Positions 1-12,473 of a stretch of DNA of 64,000 bases are shown here, piece after piece (positions within the stretch are counted from its first letter, which is position 1; every line of letters begins with the position of its first letter). The notes beneath the pieces were generated by a model. That model was not told where the DNA came from. It saw nothing but the letters and a program-made list of their open reading frames with translations, and made no database searches. The DNA is from Phascolomyces articulosus. Lineage: Eukaryota > Mucoromycota > Mucoromycetes > Mucorales > Lichtheimiaceae. The position numbers and the translations under genes are program-made. The stretch is taken from NCBI GenBank assembly GCA_025677815.1, contig JAIXMP010000038.1, positions 1 to 64,000 of the forward strand, read 5' to 3'.

Positions 1-1643
1 CAATCGGGCTCCTCTCTACTGATAATATCCCTTCGTATATATTATATTCATTCTCAATATTAGGTACATAAAACACAGATCTTCTTCACTCATCTCTCAT
101 ATGATTATATATATATATCATTTGATAATTTAATAATATTAAAAAAAGACACCAATTTGTTGGGACCAAGTAGCTTTTGACCTGGGTCCTCCTTCTTTAG
201 ATCGGAAAGTTCTCTTCCAATCATCCACAAATGTCAGCCTTTTATTCCTAAATTTGGAGGTGTTATTGATAACTACCCAAATAAAAATTAAATTTCTCAG
301 ATATTACGGTAACAGAATCATCTTTTGATGAATTTTTACAACAATACGTTAGCCTGTAGGGTTTTTTTTTATTACGTACTTGTAAATGGCTCAAGAGTAT
401 GAGGTGGAAATTTGTTTATGTAATACATAAGGATTATATAATATTGAAGGAAGGAAGGTTTGTATTTGTTATACTTTTATTGGAAAGTTTGGAAAATATT
501 ACTACTTCCAAATGAACATGGTTTTTTTCGAATCATTGACTAGATATGAAAAGAGGGTTACAAAGCAATTCTTTTTTCGTAGAGCAGTAAAGTAGGTTGT
601 AGCAATGCTATTAATTTCTTTGAATGCTCTTAAGATAGAGTGCAAAAAAAAAAATAGGATTAAGGTGATGGGTATTTGTAAGAGTTGGATGTAAATAAGC
701 GTTGGTTGTTTTTTTTATTCGCTCATCAAGTAATAATATACTATATTGTTAGAATGCTTTATTTATCATCTAAAAGAAGCAGTCGTAAGTAGTAAGTCGT
801 TTATGTAATTTGAAAAAAAAAAATAATAATAATAACATTTTATGCCAACACTTATACATTTATTATTTATATGCGTTTATGATGGATGATTTGTTCTTGT
901 CGATGGCATTGAGTTTTAGTATTTTTTTGGTTAAATATACATATAAAAATATCTATTCTTGTACGTAATAAACTCAAGGTTTACATCTAACAAGTAATAT
1001 ATACGTATTGTCAAGTAAAACTATTGTTATCAGTTACTTTCTTTTACTATATACTTACATAAATTACAATAACCTTTATTTTATCTCAATATATTTATTG
1101 AATTCATGCAACACATAAATTATATATTAATATTCCCAAAAAAAGAAATGTAAATTGCAAAAAGATAAATTAGATATAATATCATATCACCATTACTGCT
1201 AAATACTTTACTTTTTATTATACCCTCTTCCAAAAAAAACAGGAAATCTGTATTTCCATTAGCAAGTAGAGTAACACACCTATAAGATCAAACACTTTTC
1301 TCGAATATCTTTACAAGTGATCATCATCAAGTAAAAATGTACATTTTATTTTTCATGAATTCTGATTTGTTGAAGAAAAGTAATCCCGAGAAGAGCAGAG
1401 TAAATTAAAAAAAAATTCGTACAGAAAAAAAAAGTCAGTTTTTTTTTTTTTTTTTAGATCAAAGGGTCCCCTTTTTTTTTTAACTTGAAACACCACATTA
1501 TTACCCTGTTTATTTTGTAAAAAAAAAAAAAAGAAAACATTTTAATTCACCACTGTAATGTTTTTATAAAGAAACAACCAAACACACAAGCAGACTCTCT
1601 CTCTCTCTCTCTCTCCAGAAAAAAAAAACACCACCTCACTCCA
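1..1643. other. Gene-free upstream spacer
   Basis: No supported gene in either strand. The stretch is AT-rich with many poly-A/poly-T runs and ends in a pyrimidine repeat (CT dinucleotide run at about 1594-1615) directly upstream of the first start codon, a position typical of a promoter or 5' leader. Confidence 0.6.
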
Positions 1644-3110
1644 ATGGCAGTAACGAGTCCCATTATACGTATTCTCGGATTTTGTGCTGTGGTACTGGCC
1701 ATAGTACAAGTATATTCCATCATGTCGTCTGGATCGTCCCCACCTCCGAAAAATCGAACGTCATTTATTTCAGATAGTCGACGTGCATTACCATGGTACA
1801 AAATCCCGCATCGATCGATTCCATCATCCACCATGACCAGTCATTTATCTACAGAAGAAAGAATGGAATTACATCAACGTATGGCACAACAAGCTCGAAC
1901 CAAAGCAATAGAAGCATTTGGCGATCGTTATGCTGGATATATTCCTGGTAGTATTATTCAAACACAAGATCAAGCAGACGCTATACGTGCGTTGGTGGCG
2001 TGTTGGACAAGAGGAAAATGGGTTCCTGTAACGGTTCCAAAGCAAGAACCTATCAAACATTTTCAAGATCCTTTGTATGGTAGTTGTGACAACAAGTTTT
2101 ATAAAACACATCCTCGACCTCCAGAAGAGATCACCAATAATACTACCACACCATGGTCCTCTGTCAATATTACACCAGATATGTATAGAGATGCTGTGAA
2201 ATATGTATGGCAACCCGCTTGTGACTTACCAGTAGAAACAGTGGATCCTGAATTATGGTGTCGTGTTTTGAGAGGTAGAAATATAGCATTGGTGGGTGAT
2301 CTAGTTCATTATCAAATGCATGAAATATTACTCGATGTGTTACGTGATGGTCCTGTTGTATGTTATGGTGAAATGAGTTGTAAAGGTAAAAAAAAAAGAA
2401 CTTTTTAGAGGTGAATTTTGAAAGGCAAAGTGGGAAGGAGGGAGGGAGGGAGTTTTTTTTTTTTTGCATAATCAATTGGAAAAAATATATTCATTATGAC
2501 ATTCATATTAGAACACACCATTTGCTCCAAACCAAAAACAACAACACTTCAATATGTTCGTAACGATTTATTATCACCGAATCGACGCGTCAACAAAGCA
2601 CAAGGACATCCATCAGCATCTATCATTGATTGGCCATTTGTCTATGGTATTGTTCAAAAACGAAACAATATTTTCATCGTAAACCGAGCCCCTGTCGTTG
2701 AAGATGATGCTACATTTATTACACAATTGATTGAAAGTATGCAAGTATTACGACGTACACGACCCAATGCACTTGTCATTTATCGATCCACAGGTATTGG
2801 TCACCCATATTGCAATGATGCACAAGGTCCATTAGCGGCCCCATTGACGGATTTAGAACGTCAAGAATTACCTTATGGATGGAGTGAACAAACACGAAGG
2901 AATGCTATGGCAAAGGAGATTGTGGAGGCTGCAGGCGGTCTTTATCTGGATTTGGCAGCATTGACAGATATGAGACCTGATGGACATATTGGTGGTCAAG
3001 ATTGTCTTCGTTATTGTATTCCTGGACCTTTGGATGCTTGGGTTCAAGTATTATATAATGTTATGTTGGGTTTGGAAGGTCAATTACCATTACCTCAAGA
3101 AAGTAACTGA
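1644..3110 (+). CDS. PC-esterase (TBL/CAS1-like SGNH fold) type II membrane protein
   Basis: Two exons, 1644-2385 and 2512-3110 (GTAAAA donor, ATTAG acceptor), joined in frame to about 446 residues. An N-terminal hydrophobic segment (residues 6-28) suggests a type II membrane anchor in the secretory pathway. The block GRNIALVGDLVHYQ matches the first motif of the PC-esterase family, which normally reads GDS; here the nucleophile serine is replaced by leucine. The C-terminal motif DMRPDGHIGGQDCLRYCIPG keeps the family's D..H block and the DCxxxCxPGxxDxW ending. Known relatives O-acylate or de-acylate polysaccharides or glycolipids in the Golgi. Without the serine this copy may be inactive or non-catalytic. 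Family call fairly sure, activity not. Confidence 0.75.
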
Positions 3111-3363
3111 TATCGCTTTTCAAAAGCTTTATATATATACATCTTTCTATCCTTTCCAACCTTCATTTTTTTTTATCTTCCATATTTCATACTTATCCAA
3201 CACATATTCATTTTCCCCTGCCCTCCTTTTTTTTTTCTCATTCAGGAACACGCTGGTCGTTTCATTTTGTTGAATTCTAGGTTTTTCAAATAACATGTAA
3301 TCTATCACTTTCACTTCTGCTTCATTCTCTTGCATACAAAAAAAAATTAGCTACATCTTCATC

Positions 3364-3366
<3 letters not shown>

Positions 3367-3395
<29 letters not shown>
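3367..3395. repeat. TA dinucleotide microsatellite
   Basis: Uninterrupted TA run between the convergent 3' ends of the PC-esterase gene and the EF-hand gene. Confidence 0.9.
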
Positions 3396-3399
<4 letters not shown>

Positions 3400-3510
3400 T
3401 ATCCATTCTCAACCGTTTTTTTCTTTTGTTCGATTTGTTTATTATTATTTTTTTGTATGTTTATTGCCACATCACAATAGATTTTTTTTTTCAATAATGA
3501 TAACATGAAA

Positions 3511-3639
3511 TTAGACTCCTCCATTACCATGATATAATTGACTTTGCAAATATTCTTCCCAAGAGATCAATCCACTATATAAAAAGAGAATGTTCTTGTG
3601 TGTGAGTCATTTTCTTCCTCTTTGCTTTTTTTTTTTCAA

Positions 3640-3674
<35 letters not shown>

Positions 3675-4131
3675 TAGATAGATATTCTCACTTACTCTCC
3701 ATTAAGATCATCTTCTTCCAATACATGATCCACCATATCTGTTACTTCATCCAATGATACATATTGAGTTGGATCGTCTTCTTCATCTTCATCGAAATCC
3801 GTAAATGCTGCACGTAATTCGTGTCCATCCAAATTACCGTCTCCATTGGTATCATGTAATACGAATAAATAATATACCAATTCTTTTTCATTTAAATTAA
3901 CAGGTGGTTCATTGCCATCTTTTGCCATCTTTTGAATATGTTCCATGATATGTCTATATATTATTATTATTAGTATTTCTTTATAAAAAAAAGAAAAAAA
4001 AATACCTACTGTTTGTTTGTTTTATCTTCACCATAGTTTGAATGACCTGCTTGTTCATATCGATGAGTCCCTGGGCCAGCAGCTACCAAAGTGGCAATGG
4101 AAGCGATGAGTGTTAAAAATAATGTACGCAT
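3511..4131 (-). CDS. MCFD2-like secreted EF-hand protein
   Basis: Three exons on the minus strand: 4010-4131, 3696-3953 and 3511-3574, giving 147 residues. The start is set by a clear signal peptide (MRTLFLTLIASIATLVAA). The middle exon carries KQHIMEH, as in human MCFD2, and a first EF-hand loop DTNGDGNLDGHE. The second loop, DDLNGDGLISWEE, is created only when the last two exons are joined, which supports the splice model. MCFD2 binds the lectin LMAN1/ERGIC-53 in the early secretory pathway and helps export selected glycoproteins from the ER. Length and two-EF-hand layout match the family. The 3' end faces the PC-esterase gene. Confidence 0.85.
3641..3684. repeat. TA/TAGA microsatellite inside an intron
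   Basis: TA run passing into GATA units, lying in the last intron of the MCFD2-like gene. Confidence 0.9.
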
Positions 4132-4290
4132 AATTTGTTGAGCGGAAAAGAAAAAGAGAAAAGAGTTGGGTCAATGTATGCCACGTTTTAAAAAAAAAAA
4201 AAGGATCCTGTCATACCCAAAAACGGAAATTTGATAGAATCACCTCCCAAAAAAAAAATAGTGGACTTTATTTTTGTCCTTATACCAATC

Positions 4291-6389
4291 ATGTCAGAAA
4301 ATGAAGATATTCATTGTAATGTATTACAATGTCGTCGTGCCTTATGTCATGAAACAGAGGTAATCTTTATATATATATATGAATAGTACTATAAACCATC
4401 ATCATCATCTTAATACCATATGATCGATCATCCTGTATTATAGGCATGCGTTACTTCTTGTTCTCGTACGTAATAAAACAATATATTCGATCATAATTGA
4501 AAAAACAAACATCATTTAGGATTCATCTTACATAAAATATATAGATATCTTTTGTATTAATTGTGCAAATCATCACTTTAATCAAGCATTGGTATGTCCT
4601 GCATGCTCCACTCCACTTACTCAAAGGTATTATCTTTTTTTTTCCAAACATTTATATACAAAATCTCAATTGCCATGAATATACATATAGTGATGATATT
4701 GTCGTAACTCAATTGAATCCATCAGAAGAATACAAATCGGTAATATCACACCATTTATTATATTTTATCATATTTCATCATATTTCAAAGAAAAGAAAAA
4801 AAAAAAGAGATATGTATATTAAAATGATGATTATGTATAAAGTCGATATTGGCAGGATTAAAGCCTGATGTTATTATGGATATTTCAAGTCGTGCTGTTG
4901 CTTTTCATTCTTATCAAATATCACAAGAACTTTCATATAAATCAATCATGTATCAAAATATGGAATCAAAATGTACAAGTTTACAAGAACAATTACGTGA
5001 TACCATTCGTGATTCTAATAGAACTATCAAAGGTATATATATTTGTTCATTATGTATATAAAGAAGTTGCGGGCAACGTGGAAAAAAAATTCATTATTTT
5101 TCTCTCTCTCTCTTTTAAACCCACATATAGCTGAGAAACAAAAGAACACAAGTATTGAAAATATCATCCGTTGTTTCCAAAGGAAAAAAATTAGTCTAAT
5201 ATATTCTTTATATATATATATATATATATATTAATTATTAGCATTGATACGAGATCAAGAACAAGAGAAGCGTCGAGGTCATGATCTACAGACTCAATTG
5301 CATGAAAAAACACGTCAATTCCAAAAATTACAGGTATATTCTTCTTCAGTGAAGTATATTGTGTTGTTGACATAAAAGTATTTTTTTCCTAAGCTTCTTT
5401 TTATATATATATATGAATCCCTCCCTACTCTTTATCTATTATATAGCTTATGTATGAAAAATTGAAACGAAAATCAGTGACACCCAATATTCAACAAACA
5501 TTAAATCAACAACCACAGGTATCGCATATCATGCAACAACAACAACAACAACCACAGGAACGGACACCTGAATCCATGAGTACTACATCCACCGCAGCGT
5601 TATTTTCTGCTTCAAGAGCTCGTCGTCCATACCCATATGCACCTAGTACACTAAGAGCTGATAGTCCTACTGAAAATATTACAAGTTATAGTAATAATAA
5701 TAATAGCCATACTGGAGGGATCACCACAATGCAACAACAGAGTACACCAGCTTCACCTGCTGCTACACATATTCGACGTCATCATCTTGTCAGACCTTCA
5801 CAACATATGAATATGACGGATACCAATCCTGAAGCTTCAAGTGGATACTTATTAACGACTCCTTATTCAGATCTACAAAAACAACAACAACAATATCCTC
5901 CCTCATCGATATCCGGTCAACGAAATAGTGTGAGGAATCCAGTATCCATGGTGACAATTAAATAAAGCTTTTTATTTATAGCTGGGCCTTGATAAAATAC
6001 TGATATTAATATTATTACAATTTCAATACTAGGATAATACATCATCAAAACATCATCAACAATTACCACATATATCATCCTACAACACAATGGTGCCGGC
6101 ACCTCCTCCTCCAACTGCCGTGGGTATGCGTAATAATACAAGTACTACTCATCATCAATTATTAGATATTACCAATCACAACCCTATGAATCAACATCAT
6201 CCTTCTGGTGATGGTACATCAACCTATGCTACAGTTGTTTCACCTCAAACTAGATCCGTAGTAGGAAATATGAGTCGAACAAGGGGTTTACCAATGACAA
6301 CTCCATCTCCACGATTACGTCCTTTTACTTCTGGTCATCGATTAACAGCACCTCATCCATCACATCACCATCATCGACATTATCCATGA
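4291..6389 (+). CDS. HEI10: HEI10/CCNB1IP1-like meiotic RING E3 ligase
   Basis: Exons 4291-4359, 4444-4465, 4545-4626, 4691-4739, 4843-5032, 5242-5333, 5447-5929 and 6033-6389, about 447 residues. The N-terminus forms a RING-like zinc site (C.CRR ... ACVTSCSHIFCINC ... CPACSTPL) only after three short exons are joined. It is followed by SEEYKS and LAGLKPDVIMDISSRAVAF, blocks diagnostic of HEI10/CCNB1IP1, then a coiled coil ending QKLQLMYEKLKRK and a disordered Gln/Asn/Ser/His-rich tail. HEI10 concentrates at meiotic recombination sites on the synaptonemal complex and promotes class I crossovers. An optional in-frame 21-nt exon (5131-5151) may be included. The tail (from about residue 160) is low complexity and its exon boundaries are the least certain. 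Confidence 0.85.
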
Positions 6390-7307
6390 GATTTTATACA
6401 ATTAACATTTTATTTGCTTAAGCTATCATGATGTGAAAATAAAGAAAATTGTATTCTATAAAATTAAGAAAAAAAAAGTATACGTGTTTATTGCAATTAT
6501 CATGATGATGATGATGGTGATGATGACGATAAAATAAACAACAACAAAAAAAAAAAAACCATGAAAGATTCCCATGGGAATAAGGTTTCTTTTTTCTCAT
6601 GTCAAGTAATATTACCTTTTTTGTTTACGGTCTAGAATTTTTTTTTTCATTTCATTCCATCCGCATAGCATGATGATAAAAAAAAAAAACAAATCTATTA
6701 CTGCTTAACTTTCCATAAATAAGTTTAAAACCGTCAAGGAGATTTTTCAAACAACATTTTTTTAAGCAAGATGGATGGTTTTGTTTGTTTGTTTATTATT
6801 ATTATTTGATGGATACATTGTCGAAATGTGAAAAAGATGATGATCCAAGCATGTGTCCATGCATTACATATTTTTTTCTTTGTGGTAATATTAATATATT
6901 CATCAGAGAAAATAAGCATGGTTTTCGCATGCAGAAGAAACAGTATACTAAAAAAAAGAATTTAAATGTTGAAACACCCCCCCCAAAATACAATAGTAAA
7001 TTATATATTCTTTTAAAATGTTACTTCATCTCATGTTTATACACTAGTCAATTGGATCACAAAAAAAAAAAAAAAAAAAAACTCGATATTATTTGGTGCA
7101 ATTCGGTAATGGAGGTAATGGCTTTTTATTTTCTTTTTAGCAATTACTAAATAGTAAATGATATCATGGTATAGCTATAGAACATGACTATATACTATAG
7201 ATTGTTCTTTGGACTTTGATCATTTTTCTTCGTATTAGCATACATATATATCATTTTCAATTGTTGACTATATTATTATTATTAAATTTTGAAATGAGGA
7301 GAATCAT
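6390..7307. other. Intergenic spacer
   Basis: Convergent 3' ends on both sides. AT-rich, with poly-A/T runs; short open frames here are low complexity and unsupported. Confidence 0.6.
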
Positions 7308-9392
7308 TTACCTAGTGTGTTGAGTGTCATCATATGGATGATGATGTTGTTCTTGTTGATTTATTTTCTCATCTTTATTGATAGAGTTGTTGTTGCCGAT
7401 GATGGAATAAAAATAATAATCTTCACTATCGGCATCATTATAATCACTATTATTATTATCCACATCTTCCGATTCTTCTTTACTGTTACTATTATTCACA
7501 TCACTGACACCCAAAGCTGTTGATGGTCCAAGCAAAGGCGTATTACAAAATGAATAGGGAGTGGTATAATATTCTTCTGTTCCTTTGTTGTTGTCATAAT
7601 CCTTTTTGTTGAAATTAGCATCAATATGAGAAGAATTATTATCATCTTGATGTTGTTGATGATGATGAGGAGTTAAAGAGGATGACGATGACGACAACGA
7701 TGGTGATGATGATGAATCACCAAAAGATGGAACAGTGCTGTTGTTTTCTGACACCGGTGGAAAGAGTTGAAAAGAAAATGGTGGTGATGTTGGATTTGGT
7801 AAAGAAAAACCACCATCAGTCGCATTGCTACTGAAAGGTACTTTACATTCGTTTTTCATTGGAAAAGAAACTTTTTCAGCAACAGCAACAGGATCAGAAT
7901 GACAAAGACTTTCATATTTTTTGTTGAAAGTATTATTATGATTATTATTAGAAAGAATCGCAGATCGAATTTCATTTTGAACAACATCGATGTTCATTTT
8001 TGGACGAAATAAAGTTGAATGCATTCGTGACAAGATATCATGATGTTTCTGTCGTTGTTGTCGCTTTGTTGTTGTTGTTGTTGTTTCTGAAGATCGAATA
8101 CGACGTTGGGATACTCTATTATAATAATTCATAAGAATGTCTCTTTCCTCTTTTCCTCATAATCATATATTACCTGTGTATGCGTGCTAAACTTGCTATG
8201 GGACTGGCAACTGAGAACAACATACTAATGATATCACTTTTACATTTTCGAAAAGTAATCTAATTAATGATGGTGACAATAACAACAAAAAAATAGGATA
8301 AATCAGTAACAGCACTGATCGTTTGCTAAGAACATTTACTACATATTATATATTATTTCTCCATTTCAATACTATGTTTGTTGACTTTACCGATGCCTTT
8401 CGTTCCTTAATGAGATGTCGTATATTTTCAATATAAGGTTTCAAAATCTCTTGGAATCGATATGAGATGACAGAAAGATCATTACATTTATTGAAAACTA
8501 AAATATAAATGCAAGATAAAAAAAATAAAGGATCAATTCAGTAATGTCACCATCATCGTTATTTTCAATATATCATATGGAAAAATCAATGTAAATCTAT
8601 CATTTACGTTGATAAATCACAGGATCTTTGATAATGATAGTAAGTGGTGTATCTTCTGGGCTCATCTTTATAGCATCTCGAATACCCTATTGGTACGTAA
8701 AATAGATAACTGTTATTATACACGCACTCTCTCTTTTTTTTTTATCACATCATTCTTTTCTTTGAGGTATAAGTGTTGTTTTTTATTATTACCAGTAATG
8801 TAAAGATATAAGCACCAGTGAATGGACCATGATGATAACCATAATGGTAGGTAGGGTACGTTGGCTTTTTATTCGCCCAAGTAATACAATAGGCACCGGA
8901 TTGATAACCTCGACAAGAACTATCTGCGGATATAGCTACAACAGCAATCTGTACTTTTTCCATCTGTAATATATATAAAGGTGAAAAACAAAATGACATC
9001 ATGGATATATGGAATAGAACAAAGTATTTTTTGTTGGCATTTTGTGTCTCATCACAAAATAGAACAACAACTTCACACTTTATATATATCTTACCGGTGG
9101 TGAGGCAGATTTGATGATAGTATCCCAAAAAGATTGTTGTTGATGGACCGTTTGATGATTAGCCAACAGTGCCTTGATCACTTCCAATACTTGTTCATCT
9201 TTTTTTTTAAAAAAACATATAAAAGAAGTACCCATATCATGTAGCAAAGAGTTATAATCCCAACAATCCATTCCAATATATATGTATACAAGTAAATAAA
9301 AAAAATTATAGAGTGAACAAAGGATTCTCATAGAATAAGAGTATTAAAGAAAGTTCTGTTTTTTTTCACATACCTGGTGGTGGGATGGTCAT
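7308..9392 (-). CDS. Unknown protein, RNase-H-like N-terminal domain plus disordered Asn/Ser tail (copy 1)
   Basis: Seven exons by splice signals: 9374-9392, 9095-9198, 8793-8963, 8608-8686, 8391-8497, 8174-8259 and 7308-8115, about 457 residues. I do not recognise the family. Residues about 40-195 contain EKVQIAVVAISADSSCRGY, GIRDAIKMSPEDTPLTIIIKD and IENIRHLIKERK; the order of strands and helices recalls an RNase H fold, but most catalytic acids are absent, so this is a guess. The rest is Asn/Ser/Thr/His-rich and probably disordered. It is a paralogue of the next gene: the domain aligns and the GIRDAI exon is 79 nt, phase 0/1, in both. The last exon could alternatively continue through a GTAAAT donor at its stop. 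Confidence 0.6.
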
Positions 9393-9907
9393 TTTTGAAG
9401 AAACGTAATAGTTAAAATAGAGGAAAAAAAAAGAAAGAAAAAGAAATCTTTCATCGGTTTGTAATTTTATATAAAATGATGAGACTGAGAAAAATCAAAA
9501 ACTGTCATTTTTGATAGTGATTGATCGTTAATCGAATATATATAAATTGATAGATAAAAAGAAGTAGTATAGGGTAGATCTCTTTATTCTTGATTTTATT
9601 ATTATTATTTGATCTATCAAAAATTTGACAGCATCGTGATGTAAATCAAAATATATCTTTTTTTTACAAGTGATTCTTTGTATATACTAAATGTAGTAGT
9701 GGTAATACCTTTTTTTGTAGGCTATTATATACAAGGCTATTTGATAAACGCTATAAAGATACATCATTATTAATTTTGCCATTACTAATAATACTAGATA
9801 TGATCAATTATTTTGCGGTAAAATATTCACAATCCAATGAGGACTCATCGTTTTTTGTTGTTCACTATTGTTTAACGCGCTTAGCCAGATTGCTATTTTC
9901 TCCTTTA
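9393..9907. other. Spacer between tandem paralogues
   Basis: Promoter region of copy 1 and 3' flank of copy 2. AT-rich; no coding support seen. Confidence 0.55.
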
Positions 9908-12288
9908 TTATTCCTCCAGAGCATCTATGAATACATCTTGATCTTCCCCTTCCTCTTCATCCTGGGTCTCATGTGCAAAGCCTCGTATTGCCCTGTCCAA
10001 TTTTCTTTTCTTCAAAGGATCATCTTCTGGTAATCCATCGATCCAATGTACTATTTCATCCACTGAATTTCTGTATCTTCGATTGATCGACATGCGTATA
10101 TCGTCATAAGCGATTGTCATGTCTACAGCATCAAAATCAAGTGATAGACGTCTTCGTTTATTGCTTTCTTGACGATGATGATGTTGTTGTTCATTTTTCT
10201 CTGTAAGATTTCTTGTCATTTTAAGTAACCGATGCCTCATTTTTTTTTCACGTCTTTGTAATATCTTTGGTTCATCAACATCAAGTGGAATAAAATCATT
10301 CGATTCCAGTGTCAGATTTTTCATTTTTTCTTGTAATCGTGCCGATCGTCTTAGTCTTGTTTGTATTTCTGGAGAAGAGGAAGCTATGTTTTCACTGATC
10401 TGTGATTGCAATTGTTGTTGTGTTGGAGGTAAAATGAATGATGAAGATTCAGTAACTTGAGGTTGTTGAAGAGTGGAGGGCGAATATGGAAGTGTTGGGA
10501 TATATGAAGTAGATGGTTCATGTGGTCGAGATGAGATGGCTTGAGCAATTGTTATTGTTGAAGATGAAGTATTTGGTATCGTTCGTTGATGTTGCTGTTG
10601 TGGTGACGGTAAAGGGGATGGTGGAGAAAGCATAGTCTCTCTAGGCCGCTGGAAACCAAAAGAGGAATATGGGGCTGGCTGTATATTTGAGGGATCTCCA
10701 TGTGGTTGAGATCGGATTGCTGGGGTATCTGTTCTGGATGAAGATGCAATGTTTTGTATCTCTGGTTGTAGCTGTTGTTGTGGCGCTGGAGGTAAAATAA
10801 ATGATGAGGGAGTCCCAGTCGCTTGAGGTTGTTGGAAATCAAATAAGGAAAACGAGTCCAGTTGTATATTTGGGACACCTCCATGTGGTTGGGATGGATT
10901 TGATGGGGTATCTGTTCTAGATGAAGATGCAATGTTTTGTAACTCTGGCTGTAGATGTTGTTGCGACGCTGGAGGTAAAATAAATGATGACGGAATCCCA
11001 GTCGTTTGAGGCTGTTGAGAGATAATAGGTATAAATGGAACTGTTGGCATATATATGGGGTTTCTAAGTGAATAGGATGGGAATGCCGGAGCACTTGTTC
11101 CAGAAGAAGTTGCAACATTTTGTATCTTTTGTGGTTGTGATTTTGGAGTATTTTTTAATGGTGCACGTTTATTCACTTGGCGTTGTTGATGCGAGGGTTC
11201 TGGAATGGCACGAGTACTCCAAGATACACTATGTAAAGTATCCGAAGGATCTGGAGGATTCTGTTCATTCAACCGACGAAGATTTTCGGATGTGAGACGT
11301 GGGAGATCCGTTTCCGTCATATCACTAAAATAATAATACCCGTTTTTGTTGAGTAAACTGTATGCTGTTATATGCCCATTACCCAGATCAAAAGGGAAAA
11401 AAAAAGAGAGAGAATACAGGGAAATACGTACTATCTTTCGTACTGGGTGACTATACTCGAAACGAAAGAATAATAATTTTTTTTACCTTTACGACGAGCT
11501 TCGGTCTGACCATTTAGAGTTAAGAAAGAATTTAGTTAATAATATATTTATATCATATTGTTGAATAATAGGTTATCTTACCAAAGCAGGTCGTGTAACA
11601 ATCATTGTTCGGATATGTTTAATAAACGGGTATAGTATACTATCATTGTATCCCTTTATTGACGCTTTGTTTTGAAAACCTGAAGTGAGAACTATTATAT
11701 AAATATGGTGTTAATATCATTGATATTGTCGTTATTTTGAAGAGAAATAGAGAGAACTTACAGGTGAATAATTTCTTCTCTTTTATTGTCAAAACCAAAG
11801 GATTTTCTCTGGGACAAATTTGGATTGCATCTCGAATACCCTATATTTGCATATCTATTATTATTATTAAATGCATATACAACCATATTATTTGCTGATT
11901 CGTATTCTTATTTATTACCATTAGAAAATATATTAGACCATTCGTGTCGGGATCTTTGAATTGTTGTCCATGTGCTGGTATGCCCTCATTACCCCTGAGC
12001 CATCTTATGGAATAGAAACCACCTTTTAAGTCATTCTTTCTCGGCTGCCGCGTAATATCTATCGTGAATTCCCATGCCTATAAAAGAAGGAAATGATTGT
12101 TAAACAAAAGATCGATATCTACATTGGATCTATCTACAACAATTAAAAAATTTCTACGCACATTCGCACGTTCCTGTGATGTCATTTTACGGATAGGAAC
12201 AATTATACTACTTGGTTGATCTATCATGTTATAAAAGTAAAATTAATAAATGAAAAAAGTCATGAATAAGTAATAAGTTACCTTCCAT
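9908..12288 (-). CDS. Unknown protein, same N-terminal domain plus repeat-bearing Pro/Gln/Ser tail (copy 2)
   Basis: Eight exons proposed: 12282-12288, 12162-12220, 11919-12077, 11762-11840, 11582-11679, 11487-11505, 11432-11450 and 9908-11324 (about 612 residues); two are only 19 nt and the first exon is 7 nt, so the 5' end and these small exons are tentative. The N-terminal domain (AWEFTIDITRQPRKND ... GIRDAIQICPRENPLVLTIK) aligns with copy 1. The long last exon has about four degenerate tandem repeats of roughly 59 residues (SSFILPP ... QLQPEIQNIASSSRTDTP ... SQPHG) followed by a basic stretch (RLRRSARLQEKMKNL) and an acidic C-terminus. This looks like a disordered, possibly nuclear, protein. 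Function unknown. Confidence 0.6.
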
Positions 12289-12473
12289 GATTAAATCTCT
12301 GAAAGAAGTTATAAAACGAAGACCTGCAAAACAAAAATTACAATAATCATGCCTACTTTATTATTTTATTTTTCATATCCCGATTACAAAAGAGGTTTTG
12401 TTTTTTTGCATTATTGATTTCGTAGTACCAAAAAAAAAAGAAGTATTTTATTATATTTATAATTCAAAAATAA

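Noticed and set aside
10552..11118. 188-codon overlapping frame in the repeat tail gene
   Set aside because: It is a shifted shadow of the tandem repeats and has no domain or splice support.
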